Source: Plantago ovata (lineage: Eukaryota; Streptophyta; Magnoliopsida; Lamiales; Plantaginaceae). Taken from it: DNA of 64,000 bases. Both the position numbers and the translations under genes were made by a program. The notes beneath the pieces are model-generated. The model worked only from the letters and a program-made list of their open reading frames with translations, made no database searches and had not been told where the DNA came from. This document shows positions 41,947-54,149 of this stretch, in pieces (the stretch's first letter is position 1; every line of letters begins with the position of its first letter). The DNA lies in contig CM051458.1 of NCBI GenBank assembly GCA_028274465.1, forward strand, positions 26,737,566 to 26,801,565, given 5' to 3'.

Positions 41947-44900
41947 TTAAGCTCTTCCAGAAGATTTTCTCAAAATCTCTCTAACACTCTTCTCAGCAAG
42001 TGCAGTAAATTCAACACAGTCCTTTTCGTAGTTCTCAAGAAGCCTACGGACTTGTAGTTGAAGAATTCTTGCATTTTTGCAGGCAGTATGATGATGCTTT
42101 TCAGCATTCATTTCCATGTAGTGAGTTACCCACAAATGCATGCCCCAATTGCTGGCATGGAGAAGCTGTGTATCTGAAATGCTTTTAGGATGAATCTTTC
42201 TTAGCCAGAGAAGACCTTCTTCTTGATCCTTAGCAATGAGATAGAAATACTCATAAGGAATCAATCCAAGTCTCTTCTTTGTTTTCTTGGTTACTGGGTC
42301 AGAGTAATAAGCAATGCCAGGTGGTTTTATCAAATCAGGTTCTTGCCTATAAGTCTTACCAATTGCAGTTCTTCTTACTGAGACCTCAAGATTCAACCAT
42401 CTCCCAACAATATTTCTTGGGACGGATTCTTCCCTTTGTTTCCTTTTTACCTTGAGTTGAATCCATGTGAACATTTGGTTCAATATGGTTGTAGGAAAGA
42501 ACTCATTCACCAGCAAGTCTTTCATCTTTAAGATCCAGCAACCATGAATGTTTCTGATCACATTCTGAGTGGTTTCATCGTTGTTGGTCTTTGTATACTC
42601 GATGCCGGAGCCAATAGCAATGTTGGCCAGCCTCTTTTCTTCCTGTCTTTGCCTTCTTCTTCTTCTTGACTTAGCATTGTCTTGATCTCTTGCTGAAGAG
42701 TCAGACGAGAAATGCTTTGAATGGCCAGACGGAGTTAAGGTTGTTAATGGTCTAGCTCTTATGGCTTGAGCTATTGTCTGATTGTCATCATCATCATCTT
42801 CATTCAGATCTTGATGACTTTCAGTATGGTAAATATCTTGAGTTTCAGCAGCAGTTTTTCTCTTTTTGGTACTTGCTGAATTTAACTCAGATTCTGCTTG
42901 CCTTTTAGAACTTTGCTCTTTTTCAGCAAGCGGTTCTATGGGCAGTGGCTCATCAACAGTAGGAGGGGTTTGGTTTCTCTTTCTGGTACATCTCTTTTCC
43001 CCCTTAGACATGGATTGCAACATCGGAGTGATGTGCAGAGAATAGAACTCGTTGCAATTTTCAGCAAGAGTACTTAAGCTGTTATACTTCATGATGATTT
43101 GTTGCTGATCAGAAATCATTTTTGACAACTCCTTTTTAATTCTCACCATGTTCTCTTCATGTCTTTTCTCTGTTGCGGCCTTATCATCCATGAAAGTCTG
43201 AGCCTTCACTAGAGCGGATTTTGCTAGTCTGAGTGCTTGACTTACATCTTCTTCATAGCTCTTTTGATAAAGACTGATGTCTTTCTGAGCTATTGTAAGA
43301 GTAGTAGTGCGTCTCAGCACTGTAGCCAATATTTTCCCAATGTCAAGCGGGCTCTCAGCAAGCAATGCCTCATCTTCTGCTTTGCAGGCATCATGGACTT
43401 TCTTCAGTGCCAAAATTCTAGGAGTAAACTCCTCAACTCATGGGAACGGCACTAGGTTTGGGGTCAAGGAATGAACTTTTAGTTCTGAAGCAAACTGATC
43501 ATCCTTCATCAGCAATTCTCCTCTCAGATCATCATCTATATCATTTATGTAGTCAGGAGGAGGAATTTGAACCACTTTGGGGTCTCTTTCGGATTGTTCA
43601 TCCTCATTTGCTGATAAATCATCGTCATCCTCAGATTCATCAAGGTCAGCAACCTTGCAACCTAAGTCAGCAACTTCATTTCCTTTTGGTTGAGTGGTTG
43701 CTGATGGCAACACTTCAGACTCAACAAGTGGAGTTTCACCAGTAGTAAGTGGAAGGGAGGGGACTTCCTTTGGTTTTACTCTTGAAGATTCACCAATTTC
43801 TAGATCCTTCGTATGCCTTGCATGGATCAATAGACTGTTCTGTAGAGCGCGTTGGTAATCTTCATCCATTTCATCTTCATCATCAAGGTTTGCATCAGTG
43901 ACCTTGGCATCAGAAATTTGGCTCTTGCCATTTTTCAAGGCAGCCCGTTTTCTGGCATATTCTTCTTCAGTATCAGCACCTTGTACAAGTGCTTGAGTTT
44001 CAGCAGCAGCAGGAGCAGGTTGAGATTCATGCTGAGGTTGTGGTTGATCAGCTTGCTGATTGTCTTGTGGTTCAGTTTCAGCAACTGTCATTTTTAAACC
44101 ACCAGCATCAGGACTTGGACCTTGATTGTCATCGTCGTCTTTCTTGTCCTTTGAATCTTTCCCTTCATCATCACTGGGATCAGTTGGAATATTTTCATCT
44201 TCTTCCTCTTCATCATCCTCAGTCAGAATTACTAGCTCGAGATGCTTGTACAAAGCAACACTCGTTACTTCCTCTTCCTCATTTATTTTGTGGGGATCAG
44301 CCACCACGGGTACAAATGAACCCTTGACCATCACAACTTGTTCAGCTGGAGAGGCACTCTTGAATTTTGCCTTCATATTCTCTCTGATTTGAGCAATCAG
44401 ATTTGAACTCATTTGCTGAGAATATGACATTTCTTCAGGAAGTATGGAATGAACGAATGTCTCGAGCTTTAGTAGAGAAGATCTCTTTTTCTCATTAGAT
44501 AGATGAAGATGGAGATCAGAGAAATCCATTCGCCCGTATCTTTGCCAGTTGCTGACGGACTTAGCAACTCTTGACAAAGTTGTTCTTTTGAAGTTCAAGT
44601 ACAGTTCCTCAGAACTCACTTGTTGATCTTCAGTGATGAGCACCACTTCAGTGGTCTCCTTTAGAGCCTGAAAAAGAACGATATTTAGATCAGGATAGGT
44701 TTGGATAATTGCTTTAGAGTTCAAAGCTGAAACATGAATTACCTGCTGAGATTCAGCAAGCTCATGTTCTACAATTTCCATTCCTTGAGGAGCTTGAGTA
44801 GCATCCTCCATTTGTTCATCCTGAAATAAATTTGAGTTAGATACAAGTACTAAGCTGTCAAACTTAGTTTTATTACCAAAAACATTAACTACCTGCTGAG

Positions 44901-46777
44901 CAGGGAGTGTTGATTCTGGTGTAGAGGCTTCAGTAACCATCTGACTTGCATCTTGAGAAGTCTGTAGAGATAACATAATATTAGCAAAAGAATAAGTTTC
45001 AGAAAGTGAAGTTTTACTGAAGAAGGACAGGTTGTGGCTCAGTCCTTTCAGCATTAACAATTTCTTCATTTTCTGGCATTGTTTCTTCAGCAGACTTCTT
45101 GGCTTGCTCTGTTTGAGAAAGCTGCGCGGTTTCAGCAATCTCCCTTGTCTCTGAAATGACAAGTTGAGTAGAAGCATCTTGACCTTTAAGCTCACTGCTT
45201 GTCATGAAGACATCAATGGATTTGTTGGATGATTCTTCAATGTCCAACTCCATTTGTTGGCTTATAGCTTCCAGTACAAGCTGGACTTTGTCAATTGATG
45301 TCTTTGGTGAACTTGGGCCAGTATTCTCAGCATCACGAGATGCGTCGTTGAATAGTGCTTCTTGTGTTTCAGCAACTTCTGGAACTTGAACCATTGCTGT
45401 CTCAGCAACTGGTTCTTCAGCAACCGGGGTTTCAGCAACTTGATGAGTTGCTTGTTCAGCAACCATCTTTTCAGCAGCATCAGCAAGTGCCGTATTTTGC
45501 AGATCAGCATCAATATCACTTGCTGGTTCCAGAGTTTGATCATCTAGATTATTTACAATGTAGATATCTGGGACTTGGGCAGGAATTTCATTTCCACTGT
45601 CTTATGGTTTGTTCTCAGTAGAAGGATCAACGTTGAGTCGATCATTGACGGCTTCCGCAAACACTTCAATGTTGCTGACATAGTCTTCAGTAACTACCTT
45701 GTCAACATCTACTGGATCTTGCGTTTCAGCAATTGTCTGGGAATCGTCTGAGAGGTCATGGACAATAGGAACTGACTTGCGAGCCAGTGTTTTCTTCCTT
45801 GTGTTACTTGTCCTTTTCCTCTTTGGTACAGTGTTTGCTGATGACGCTGCAGTCTGAGTGTCATCATCAGCTTTCCTCTTTTTCTTGTTAGATTTCTTCA
45901 ATTTCCCAGCAGAGGCGTCAGTAGTTGCATTTTCAGCAACGACTGTTGTACACGTACCTTGTTGATCATCTTCTACAGCAGTTTCATCTTTGTCACCACC
46001 ATCTACAACAGTTTCATCTCTAAGTTGTTGAGTGGTGACATCTGCAGCTGTTGTATACCTTTCTTGCTGGCTTGTGTCGACAACATTTGCAGCTGTTGTC
46101 TTCTTTGATTTTTCGAGTTTCTTGCCAGCAGTCTTAGGTACATTCTGCTTGTAGAAGGATCTTCCCACATTGCATACAGATTTCTTGATTGGCAATGGGT
46201 TTCTCAGCTGAATCCTGAAATGTTCAAGGATATAGCATATCTTTATTCCATACATAACTGGAAAGGAAGGTGAGACCTTGTTGTCTTCTACCTTTACCTT
46301 AAACTTAGTGACACAATCAACAAGCCTGTTGAAAATGTACTTAGCCCAGTTAAGTTCCGTTTTATTTTCATGGATATGCATCAGCAGCGGCCACCTTCTC
46401 AGGCCTACTTGGTCTATTCCTCCGACTTGGGAGTCCAAAACTTTTATCAGTAGCAGAGCTACTAGACCAAGTGATTGGCAGAGATGCTTCCTCTTAACGT
46501 GCTTTGTCCAAGTCACGGGAGCAATCTCTCCTTTCTTCATTTTCTCATTTCTGACGTCACTATAGAAAGCTTCAATTTCTTCGTCAGTGGCAGTGACGTC
46601 ATCTTCAGTTCCTGTGGTTGGAATCTGAAAGATTTCCGCTAAATCAGTCCATTTCAAGACGATTTGCGTGTTCTGAACTGTAGTAAAGATCACTTTTTCA
46701 GTGACTCCTTTACTATCAGTTAGGGACTGGATTTCTGCATTATTGTAGAACTCCATTGTGTCCAGCATGCTCACTTG
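41947..46777 (-). pseudogene. ORF3 of element E, most complete 3' part
   Basis: The 5' end is cut within the conserved block at about 46777. The frame is open 46777-45602, continues 45466-45014 and 45195-43438, then after one TGA at about 43426 (AGA in G) runs 43413-41947 to the natural stop. Introns 2 (44821-44892) and 3 (44668-44742) are present; intron 1 has lost its donor by a deletion of about 23 nt. The C-terminal 490 residues are seen only here: a coiled-coil stretch, an Arg-rich run KSRRRRRQRQEEKR resembling a nuclear signal, and a conserved-looking region with WLNLEVSVRR and GLIPYEYFYLI. Adding the F N-terminal part, the full product would be around 1700 residues, larger than pol. 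Confidence 0.8.
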
Positions 46778-47350
46778 CCTTGTTTGTCTTCTAGTCTTCA
46801 TGTTCTTCACGTGCATGCTTTGCATTTAATGCTCGTTTGAATAAAATTCAAACAGTAACATTGGAGCGCAAATACAAGTACTTTCAGCAAGAGGTCACAA
46901 ATGTTCCATCAGCAAGTGGTCAGTCTCTGTTTCAGCAAGCACAACCTACTCTGTCGTTTAGATTTTCACTTATGCAATGTTGTTGCTGAAGTTTCCAGTT
47001 TCTGAGCAACATGTGCCTTTGTAGATACCAGTCTTCAGAAATCTTCTAGTCTTCAGTCTTCGAAATCTTCAAGATTTTGAGCGGTTCTAAATGCTTCAAT
47101 AGTTTGTTTGTGTAAACAAAGTACATCATCAGCAAATGCTTCAATAGGTTGTTTTTCTTTTCAGAAAACAAGATACATCATAAGCGGTAAAACCAACCTA
47201 TCTAGCACCTACTCTAAGTCTTCAGCAAACGTTCATCTTTTACAATGTCCTTAAAATTCTAAATTCCTATGGACCTTAAGAGTACTAGTTACTGGACTTT
47301 CCTTAATTTAGCATGGTTAATTGCTCATCAAAATTACAAGTTTCCTAACA
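46778..47350 (-). repeat. 5' LTR of element E, U3 part only (573 bp)
   Basis: Starts TGTTAGGAAACTTG on the minus strand at 47350 and stops at about 46778, where ORF3 follows directly. Flank at 47351 is TGAGTAATTA, part of a locus that resembles the duplicated block at 56960-57070. Confidence 0.88.
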
Positions 47351-48780
47351 TGAGTAATTAATAGAGGACAAGAATAGTTCATATGTTGAAAGGTGCATTA
47401 AGAAAAAAAGGGAAAAGAATAGTTTCGATGTTGTGCATAATGTTGTTCAACTTTTAGTCATATGGTGCTGACTAAAAGTTGAGAACAACACAAAAGATCA
47501 TGTTTAGTTGATATCAAGTAGCAAAGTCAGAAGATAGGAAAAAATGTTTGAGAAATCATAGAAAAATAGAAAAATGTAGTGCTATTACATTGATTCTGTC
47601 AACAAAACCTCTTCTAGTATATATGGCTACTTCCCCAAGTTCCCTTGGGCAATTTAGACTTATGTGCATCATGTTTGGTTGATATGAAGTAGCTAAGTCA
47701 GAAAATAGAAAAATAAATTTGAAAAATAAGAGAAAAATAGAAAAATGGACTGTTGTTTCATTGATTCTGCCCATAAAACCTCTTCTAGTGTATATGGCCA
47801 GTTCCCCAAGTTCCTTTAGGCATTTTAGATTTATGTGCATCATGTTTGGTTGATATCAAGTAGCAAAGTCAGAAGATAGGAAAAAATGTTTGAAAAATCA
47901 GAGAAAAAAAAGAAAAATAGACTGTTGTTACATTGATTCTGTGAACATAAGCTCATCTAGTGTATATGGCCACTTCCCCAAGTTCCTTTAGGCATTTTAG
48001 ACTTATGTACATCATGTTTGGTTGATATCAAGTAGCAAAGTCAGAAAATTGGAAAATAAATTTGAAAAATCAGAGAAAAATAGAAAACTGGACTGTTGTT
48101 TCATTGTTTCTGCCCGTAAAACATCTTCTAGTGTAAATGGCCACTTCCCCAAGTTCCTTTAAGCATTTTATACTTATGTGTGCATCATGTTTGGTTGATG
48201 TCAAGTAGCAAAGTCAGAAAATAGGAAAATAAATTTGAAACATAAGAGAAAAATAGAAAAATGGAATGCTATTTCATTGATTCTGCCCGTAAAACCTCTT
48301 CTAGTGTAAATGGACCTCTTATCAAGTTCATCAATGCTTTGTAAACTTATGTTCATGAAGTTTGGATGCTAACAAGTTGCAAAGCCAGAAAATATATAAA
48401 GTTGAGAGGAAACTCAGAGAAAAATAGAAAAATTACCTACTATTACGTAGATTCTTCCTAGAAATGATCTTCTAGTGTTTAAGAAGATTTTCCCAATCTA
48501 TTATAGTCTTTTCAAAGTTGTTCAAGTTATGTTAGTTCTCAATTGCAAAACCAAAAAGTAGTAAGACATGAGAGGAAAAATCAGCAAAAATAAGAAAATT
48601 TAGAAAAAAATGAAAAGTGAACTAGTACAACATGGATTCGGCACTGAATCATGTTGCAGGTGTATAAGGACATTTCCCTAAAGTGTTTTAGGCCTTTGAA
48701 AATTATACTAACCAAGTTTGGTTCATTTGGGGTTCAAGAACCAAAACTAAGAGAAATTAATGCAGTGACAAGCAGAATTG
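47351..48780 (+). repeat. Tandem repeat with a period of about 171 bp
   Basis: The anchor CATGTTTGGTTGATATCAAG recurs at about 47499, 47670, 47841, 48013, 48186 and, diverged, 48354. Intervals are 168-173 bp. Each unit has an A-rich half (AGAAAAATAGAAAAATG) and the phrase CTTCCCCAAGTTCC. Two further degenerate units run to about 48750. Period and divergence are like a satellite remnant. No coding potential is believable in it. Confidence 0.85.
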
Positions 48781-49029
48781 AATCACATGGCAATAGTAGA
48801 AAGCTTTAAACTGACCACATATGTAATTGTACCAAACATAATATAAGTTACTACAGGGAACTAACATCAGAAATCAATCTAACAGAACTACAGTTTGAAA
48901 CTTCAAAACTACAAGAGCTGCAACACGTACATTTTACAAATTCAAGTTACAAAATTACCTGCCTACAGGCGCCAAGTTAATTCTACAGTTAAGAACAAGC
49001 CACGGGGCAATATCACTCAAAATAATCCG
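48781..49029. other. AT-rich sequence without recognised gene
   Basis: Between the tandem repeat and the PB1-like ORF. Nothing recognisable beyond AT-rich DNA. Confidence 0.5.
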
Positions 49030-49587
49030 TCACACCCCAATAACTGGAGGGACAACATCACCAGACACGTACCAGTCAACCCCTGTATTTCGTTCCTTCC
49101 ACAAGGTGTAAGGATCATGAAACTCCTCATTGACCAGGCTCAGTTTTGCAAGCCGGTAGTGGCCAGCTATCTCGTAGTCCTCTTGAACAGTTGGAACCTG
49201 GCCTGGTAGAGTGTATGCAACTTCATATGTACCATCAACCAACTCACGTTCCACGTCTTGCATAAATATCACAGAAGCTCCTACACCATGCACTAGGACA
49301 TTCACCCACATATCCTCAAGATGAGGATCGTCTTCGATGGTAACCAACCCTTGAGGATATTCTTTCCCGTGTTCGTGATACCAGAACCTCTTTGGTAGAG
49401 GTCCTGGAACTCTCATCTTGATCACAACCATAAAAAGATCTGACAGGCTAAACAAATGGCGGTTTACACAGTGGATATAGCGAGTAGCGCCTCCACAGTA
49501 TCGCAATCCTCCGGGAATTGTCCTCCATCTCCCTCCTGCACGGCATATGATTGAGTGTATAGTAGGAGGGGGGCCTTGTACAAACAA
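49030..49587 (-). CDS. PB1-like domain protein exon (MULE-associated type), partial
   Basis: Open frame of 185 codons ending at a stop at 49030. The strongest part begins after a plausible acceptor GCCGTGCAG near 49538, so an upstream exon is likely. Residues after that read RYCGGATRYIHCVN, then LSDLFMVVIKM, FWYHEHGKEYPQGL, IEDDPHLEDMWVN. This pattern (GG, Asp/Asn turn, FWY, acidic pair) resembles the PB1-like domain at the start of many plant MULE-type transposase proteins. No transposase core follows. It may be a gene fragment or a domesticated domain. Recognition is by pattern only. Confidence 0.45.
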   Translation of the reverse strand: MFVQGPPPTIHSIICRAGGRWRTIPGGLRYCGGATRYIHCVNRHLFSLSDLFMVVIKMRVPGPLPKRFWYHEHGKEYPQGLVTIEDDPHLEDMWVNVLVHGVGASVIFMQDVERELVDGTYEVAYTLPGQVPTVQEDYEIAGHYRLAKLSLVNEEFHDPYTLWKERNTGVDWYVSGDVVPPVIGV

Positions 49588-49802
49588 TGTATGGATTCAA
49601 GCATGCACAAAATTAACAATACTACAATGAGGCATTACAGTAATCTACATAATGATACAGTGCTTGCGTTCAATTGTATAGATGATAGAAAACCAATTAG
49701 AAAACTACACTGTCTACAGGAATTCAAGATATCCTAAACAACAACAAATGTACAGGTTCTAATAAGTAAACAACAAACTATAACAGCGGAAACAGAGGAT
49801 CA

Positions 49803-52800
49803 GATGACGAAATTGAATATTCATCCAAGGCAGAGATAAAAGAATCACTTTCGTCGCAGATGTTCTCAGATGAAAATGAGTTGATTGAAATGATCCTTGG
49901 TTTTGTTATTCCCCAAAGGTATGCAGTTTACGTTGGATTTAAGCCCTGTTCCAAATATATGTTGTTTCGCATAATGAGGATACGAATGAACATTTTAATG
50001 TTTGATGCAGTACGATTGTCGTACAGATTGGACACTGCACCCTAAGTAAAGTGGCCTTGCAGGATTTGTTAATGAGGAATTTCGTGCATAAAAGTGTAAG
50101 ATATTTTGTTTGAATTGTGAGTTCCAGACTTGTTGATATATTGCGCACGTAATGATATGTGTGTTGTGATTGCAGGTGATTGATTGTGTTGCTTTATTGT
50201 GCGCATCTGTTGCACTGAAAGATGGGCAGAGTGTGTGGTTCATGCCCACCGATATGGAAAGTTTGCAGTGCGAAGGGTTTTTAAAAGAAGGAGAAGAAGG
50301 CACTAAATCTGTGCCAGACAAACCAATCAATGTTTTTGTTCCTGTCATGGTTGCCAATGGGCATTGTATCCTAGTAATCTTTAAAGTCAAAAGTTGCATT
50401 TTAGAGGTGTATGACACTGCTCCATCAAATGATATGCCTAGAAACCCCCACGCTGCCCTTGTTAAAAAGAAGGTATGACCATTAATACTTGTTGCCGCTG
50501 TCACGCGAATAATTACTCATGACTTTTTTGTTGTTAAATTGCAATATGGTTTGCCGCAGGCCACTGAAGTTGAAAGGTTAATCTTAAGATGGTGCGGTGG
50601 TAAGAAACTTAAATCTGATGACGTTGAATTTGATTTTGATTATAAGAAGAGTATCCCCGACACACAGTAATAGGTAATACCTTCGTTATAATTAATAACC
50701 ATTAAATATGAAATTTTCAGCTAGATATTTTAAATGGACTCACTTGTGTGCAGTGTGGACGCTGCTGTTTATGTTTGTATGGAGATGATGGTGAAGGCAA
50801 GGGTAATAGAGCGATCATCCCTCGAGACAGAGGTAACAGTAACACACAGTTTCATCTCATGTCACGTTGATCACAAGGGAAAATTGCATTGTTGTTCCTA
50901 TTTTCTTATATTTTTTATTATTAATTATTTTATTTTTTTTTTTTTTGAAACCTAGTTTTCGGAAAATAGGACTTGATATATACTCTCACCTGGACCCAAT
51001 TTGCAAGGGGAAATTGTTTTGGGACCATATTTTGTAATGTTTCTTTTATCATCATGTATACAAATCTACTTTACTTTAGGGTTAACTACTTTCAATTTTC
51101 TGTTGGTATGTAGCAGGATTTCCAGAGAGCATGCAAAAACATCGTCTTGTCATTGTACCGGCACCACCACAGGAATGAGAACACAGCGTTAGTGCCGTCA
51201 AACCTAATTTGGTTCTTTTGTTTATAATGAATATTCTATGCACTATAGTTGATTCCCATAACTGACCTTTCAGGAACACATACAATACGAAAGAATCAAG
51301 TGTGCCTTCAACATCATGCATGAATATGGAAACAGATAAGCCCCATGGTAATCATGTGGCTCCACGGCGTGGATCTACGCAGTCAAAAAGCAGGGCAAAG
51401 CAAGTAAGTGCTGCTCATTCGAGTCCGCGTGAGGACCTGAATTCCAAAAGGGTCACGGATATGTTGACGTCACCACGTGATTCCCAAAAAGTTAAAAAAA
51501 AGAAGTCAGAGTCTCCTGTAAGTGACAGTAACCAGCCCAAAAACAATGGAAAGAAAGTTAATTTTAGTCCACTTGGGGCCATTAATTCAGAAAGGACCAA
51601 GCCACCAAGTGATTCTTTAAGTCAAAGAAAGATAAAATCAGTGCTTCTCACTCCTCAGTCCAAAAACAATGCAAGCCAAGAAAGTGCGGTTCATTTAAGT
51701 CCACCTGGGGCCGTTAAATCAAAAAGGACCAACGAGATTGTGACGCCGCCAAGTAATTCCCAATTCAGAAAACCAAAAAACCCAGAGCCTCGCACGCCTC
51801 CGTCCAAAATCAATTCAAATTAAGAGCGTCCTGTTTTTTAAGTCCACCTGGGGCTGTTAATCCCAAAAGGATCACGAAGACATCGTCGAGAAGTCCATTT
51901 GGTCAGCCTAATAACCCTGGAATACCTGACCTTTATGAAACCATCTGTACGGCTATGCCATCTAGTGAGCATGAATTGGTCAACTATCTATTATGGGAAC
52001 ATGGACATGGAAGGTGAAGTTACAACAACTCTTTTGTCTCTCTCCCTCGCTCTCTTTTGTTTATTTTTTTCTTTATTCATGATCTAAGTATTCACGATAA
52101 CTTAACTGTTCCTGGACAAGCAGTGAAAGTTTGGTTGGTTTTGATGACCTCGCAATCTATCTCCGTAGATCTGATATGTTGACCCTGAATCCTCACACGT
52201 TGTTTAATGATCAAGTAAGGTCCTTCCATAATTATATTCATTACATATACTTGATACATATGTATTGTGTTAATGATTTGACAGGAACACACTATGACAT
52301 ATACAGGTCATTAGTGGTGTTGCTGCCATGACTTGGCTGGACAGGAAATTTCGAGGTGTTGACACCAATCACTGGGTTTTGCCTATGATGTTCTGTGTAG
52401 GGCCTAACTTAAATAACTGAATTGAACAAACAATGACGTATCTCCCGACATACAACGGTGTCATGATTTTTTCCTATATTTTTCATAATATCAGATTGTG
52501 TGCAACATCATCAGCGGATCGCTGAAAGACAAGAAAAGCAGGTTTCATGACCCCTTACAACGTGAGAAATCGTTGAAGGGATCGATAAAATTCTTTTTGA
52601 AAGGAATTTCTTCGTCAGAGTGCTCCACAATATCCATACCAATAATTCATGAACACCATTTCACCGTGTGCCGGGTGAATTTGGACAACAGAACACTCGA
52701 AATTTGTGACACCTTGCTCTACGATAGAGCAAGTAAAAGCTATTTGGAGTTGGCAATGAATTTGGTAAGAGTGTTACTTCAATACTTAGTCAGAGTGATG

Positions 52801-53915
52801 TAATCATATGTATTACTTCATGTAATATGTCTGCTATCAGCATCTTTGCGATTTCGGTGGTGTAAACAGAGATATATTAGTATATTACAAGTTGGATATG
52901 CATTAAAAGGCTAACCAGGCCAGTTTGGGCAGGTCTCTACACTTGAGGAAACAACAACGGCATTGGGCTTAGATGATTTTAAACAGAAGCAATGGAACAA
53001 ATTCAAAGTTGTTTATCCGCCAACTGTGCCAAATCAAGGCAACGGGTAAGCAATTAACATTACCACAGGTTATTATTTACCAGAACTGAGTGATGTATAA
53101 ATAAATATGTTCTTATACATGCTGAATCTGACAAATGCAGTCTCGATTGCGGCGTATACGCATCTCTCTTCTTGATGTTTCGGGAAGCCGTCAACAGAAC
53201 ACTGAATGAAGTAAGACTCTCGATATAGATGTGATCTTTTCAGCCATGCTCTACAGTTATGGTTGGCAACGTTTATTAATTAAACTCTTGTGAATGGATT
53301 ACGCAGGAAGAAATAATTGCTACTCGCAGGAAGTTGGCAGAGTCACTGTATACCTCCCGGGAGAACAGTATTTACCATAGGTGAATGAAAATCATAATGT
53401 TTTGCATTTGTGTTTATATTTGACAGTTGATTCATAAAATAGGTCGACTTTAATTAACTAATAATTACTTCTATATTATTAAAATGGAAATATATCTTAT
53501 GATGCTTTGCAGCAAAACAATCTCAATACGTGCTCGGATCAAAGATAGGGACGGAGCCTATTTTTATAGGCTTGTGCACACCATTGAGGGTTCAGAACAG
53601 ACTGGGGGAATTAAAGAAATCATTAGCCGGTTTGTGACAGCATTTTCCTTCCCCCACAGAGGAGGCGATCGTTTTGTTGTATCAACTGACGGTCATTGTG
53701 ATTTTAAGTTTATAAATTCGGATCATGATCTATTGAAGCACATCAAGGCATGTGAGGCTGCTGGATACCGATCTGTACATCTTTTCATACGTGTGTCTGA
53801 CCCGAAAGAAAGAAAATACATACATATAAGGGATATATATCATGAGCGGGGATTTGAAGACTTGTTTCACGACATGTTACAGAAATCAGCAATAGGTTTG
53901 GAGCCAGAGTGTTGA
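49803..53915 (+). CDS. Ulp1/SENP-like (peptidase C48) gene with two tandem modules
   Basis: Span of a multi-exon model. Module 1: 49803?-49918, 50176-50472, 50560-50666, 50754-50832, 51117-51187. Linker: 51274 to about 51820. Module 2: up to 52013, 52124-52214, 52307-52396, 52495-52764, 52933-53045, 53141-53210, 53307-53380, 53513-53915. All module 2 junctions are GT-AG and phase-consistent. Module 2 has His (IIHEHHFTVCRV), Asp (LEICDTLL), Gln (PNQGNG) and Cys (LDCGVYAS), the C48 catalytic set. Module 1 has His (ANGHCILVIF) and Asp (LEVYDTA), but the Cys position is Ala (VDAAVYVC), so it is probably inactive. The linker holds Ser-Pro-Pro-Gly-Ala-Val repeats and a frame change near 51820. The C-terminal exon resembles a PB1 fold. 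A SUMO-protease role is inferred. It could be transposon-derived, since MULE and CACTA elements carry such domains. The first exons are uncertain. Confidence 0.6.
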
Positions 53916-54149
53916 TTCACCCATGTACCATGTGTTTAATTTTCTGGTACAGTATATGTTTGGGGCCATTACTGGATTTGTGCTTGTCATCCTTGCGCGG
54001 GGGCATGGTAATCTTTCCTGAATGTATCATTCTAATTTTACCAAAATGACCAAAATTAGGGAAATTTATAGTATGTTGTGTTACAGTTTTACATTGAAGT
54101 AGTAAAAAACGCAAGAAAATAAATTTAAGAAATCCCCAAATTAACACCT
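53916..54149. other. Region downstream of the Ulp1-like gene
   Basis: Probable 3' untranslated and flanking sequence. No gene or repeat recognised. Confidence 0.4.

Larger units (their letters stand above)
41133..47350 (-). mobile_element. Element E: deletion derivative with ORF3 between two LTR pieces
   Basis: Minus-strand order: U3 piece 47350-46778, ORF3 46777-41947, untranslated tail, PPT 41697-41684, U3 piece 41683-41133. PBS, gag, pol, hairpin array and the first part of ORF3 are absent. Both LTR pieces stop at nearly the same U3 position, equivalent to about 16020 and 16040 in the element A LTR, upstream of the TATA box. It is the only copy in the window showing the ORF3 end and the PPT. 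Confidence 0.85.

Noticed and set aside
43852-44097. Plus-strand open frames with hydrophobic stretches around 43.8-44.4 kb
   Set aside because: Antisense of E ORF3; coding signals and conservation lie on the minus strand.
50926-50946. Long T run as a poly(A) tail of a minus-strand retrocopy
   Set aside because: No flanking retrocopy body or target duplication recognised; it lies within a predicted intron.
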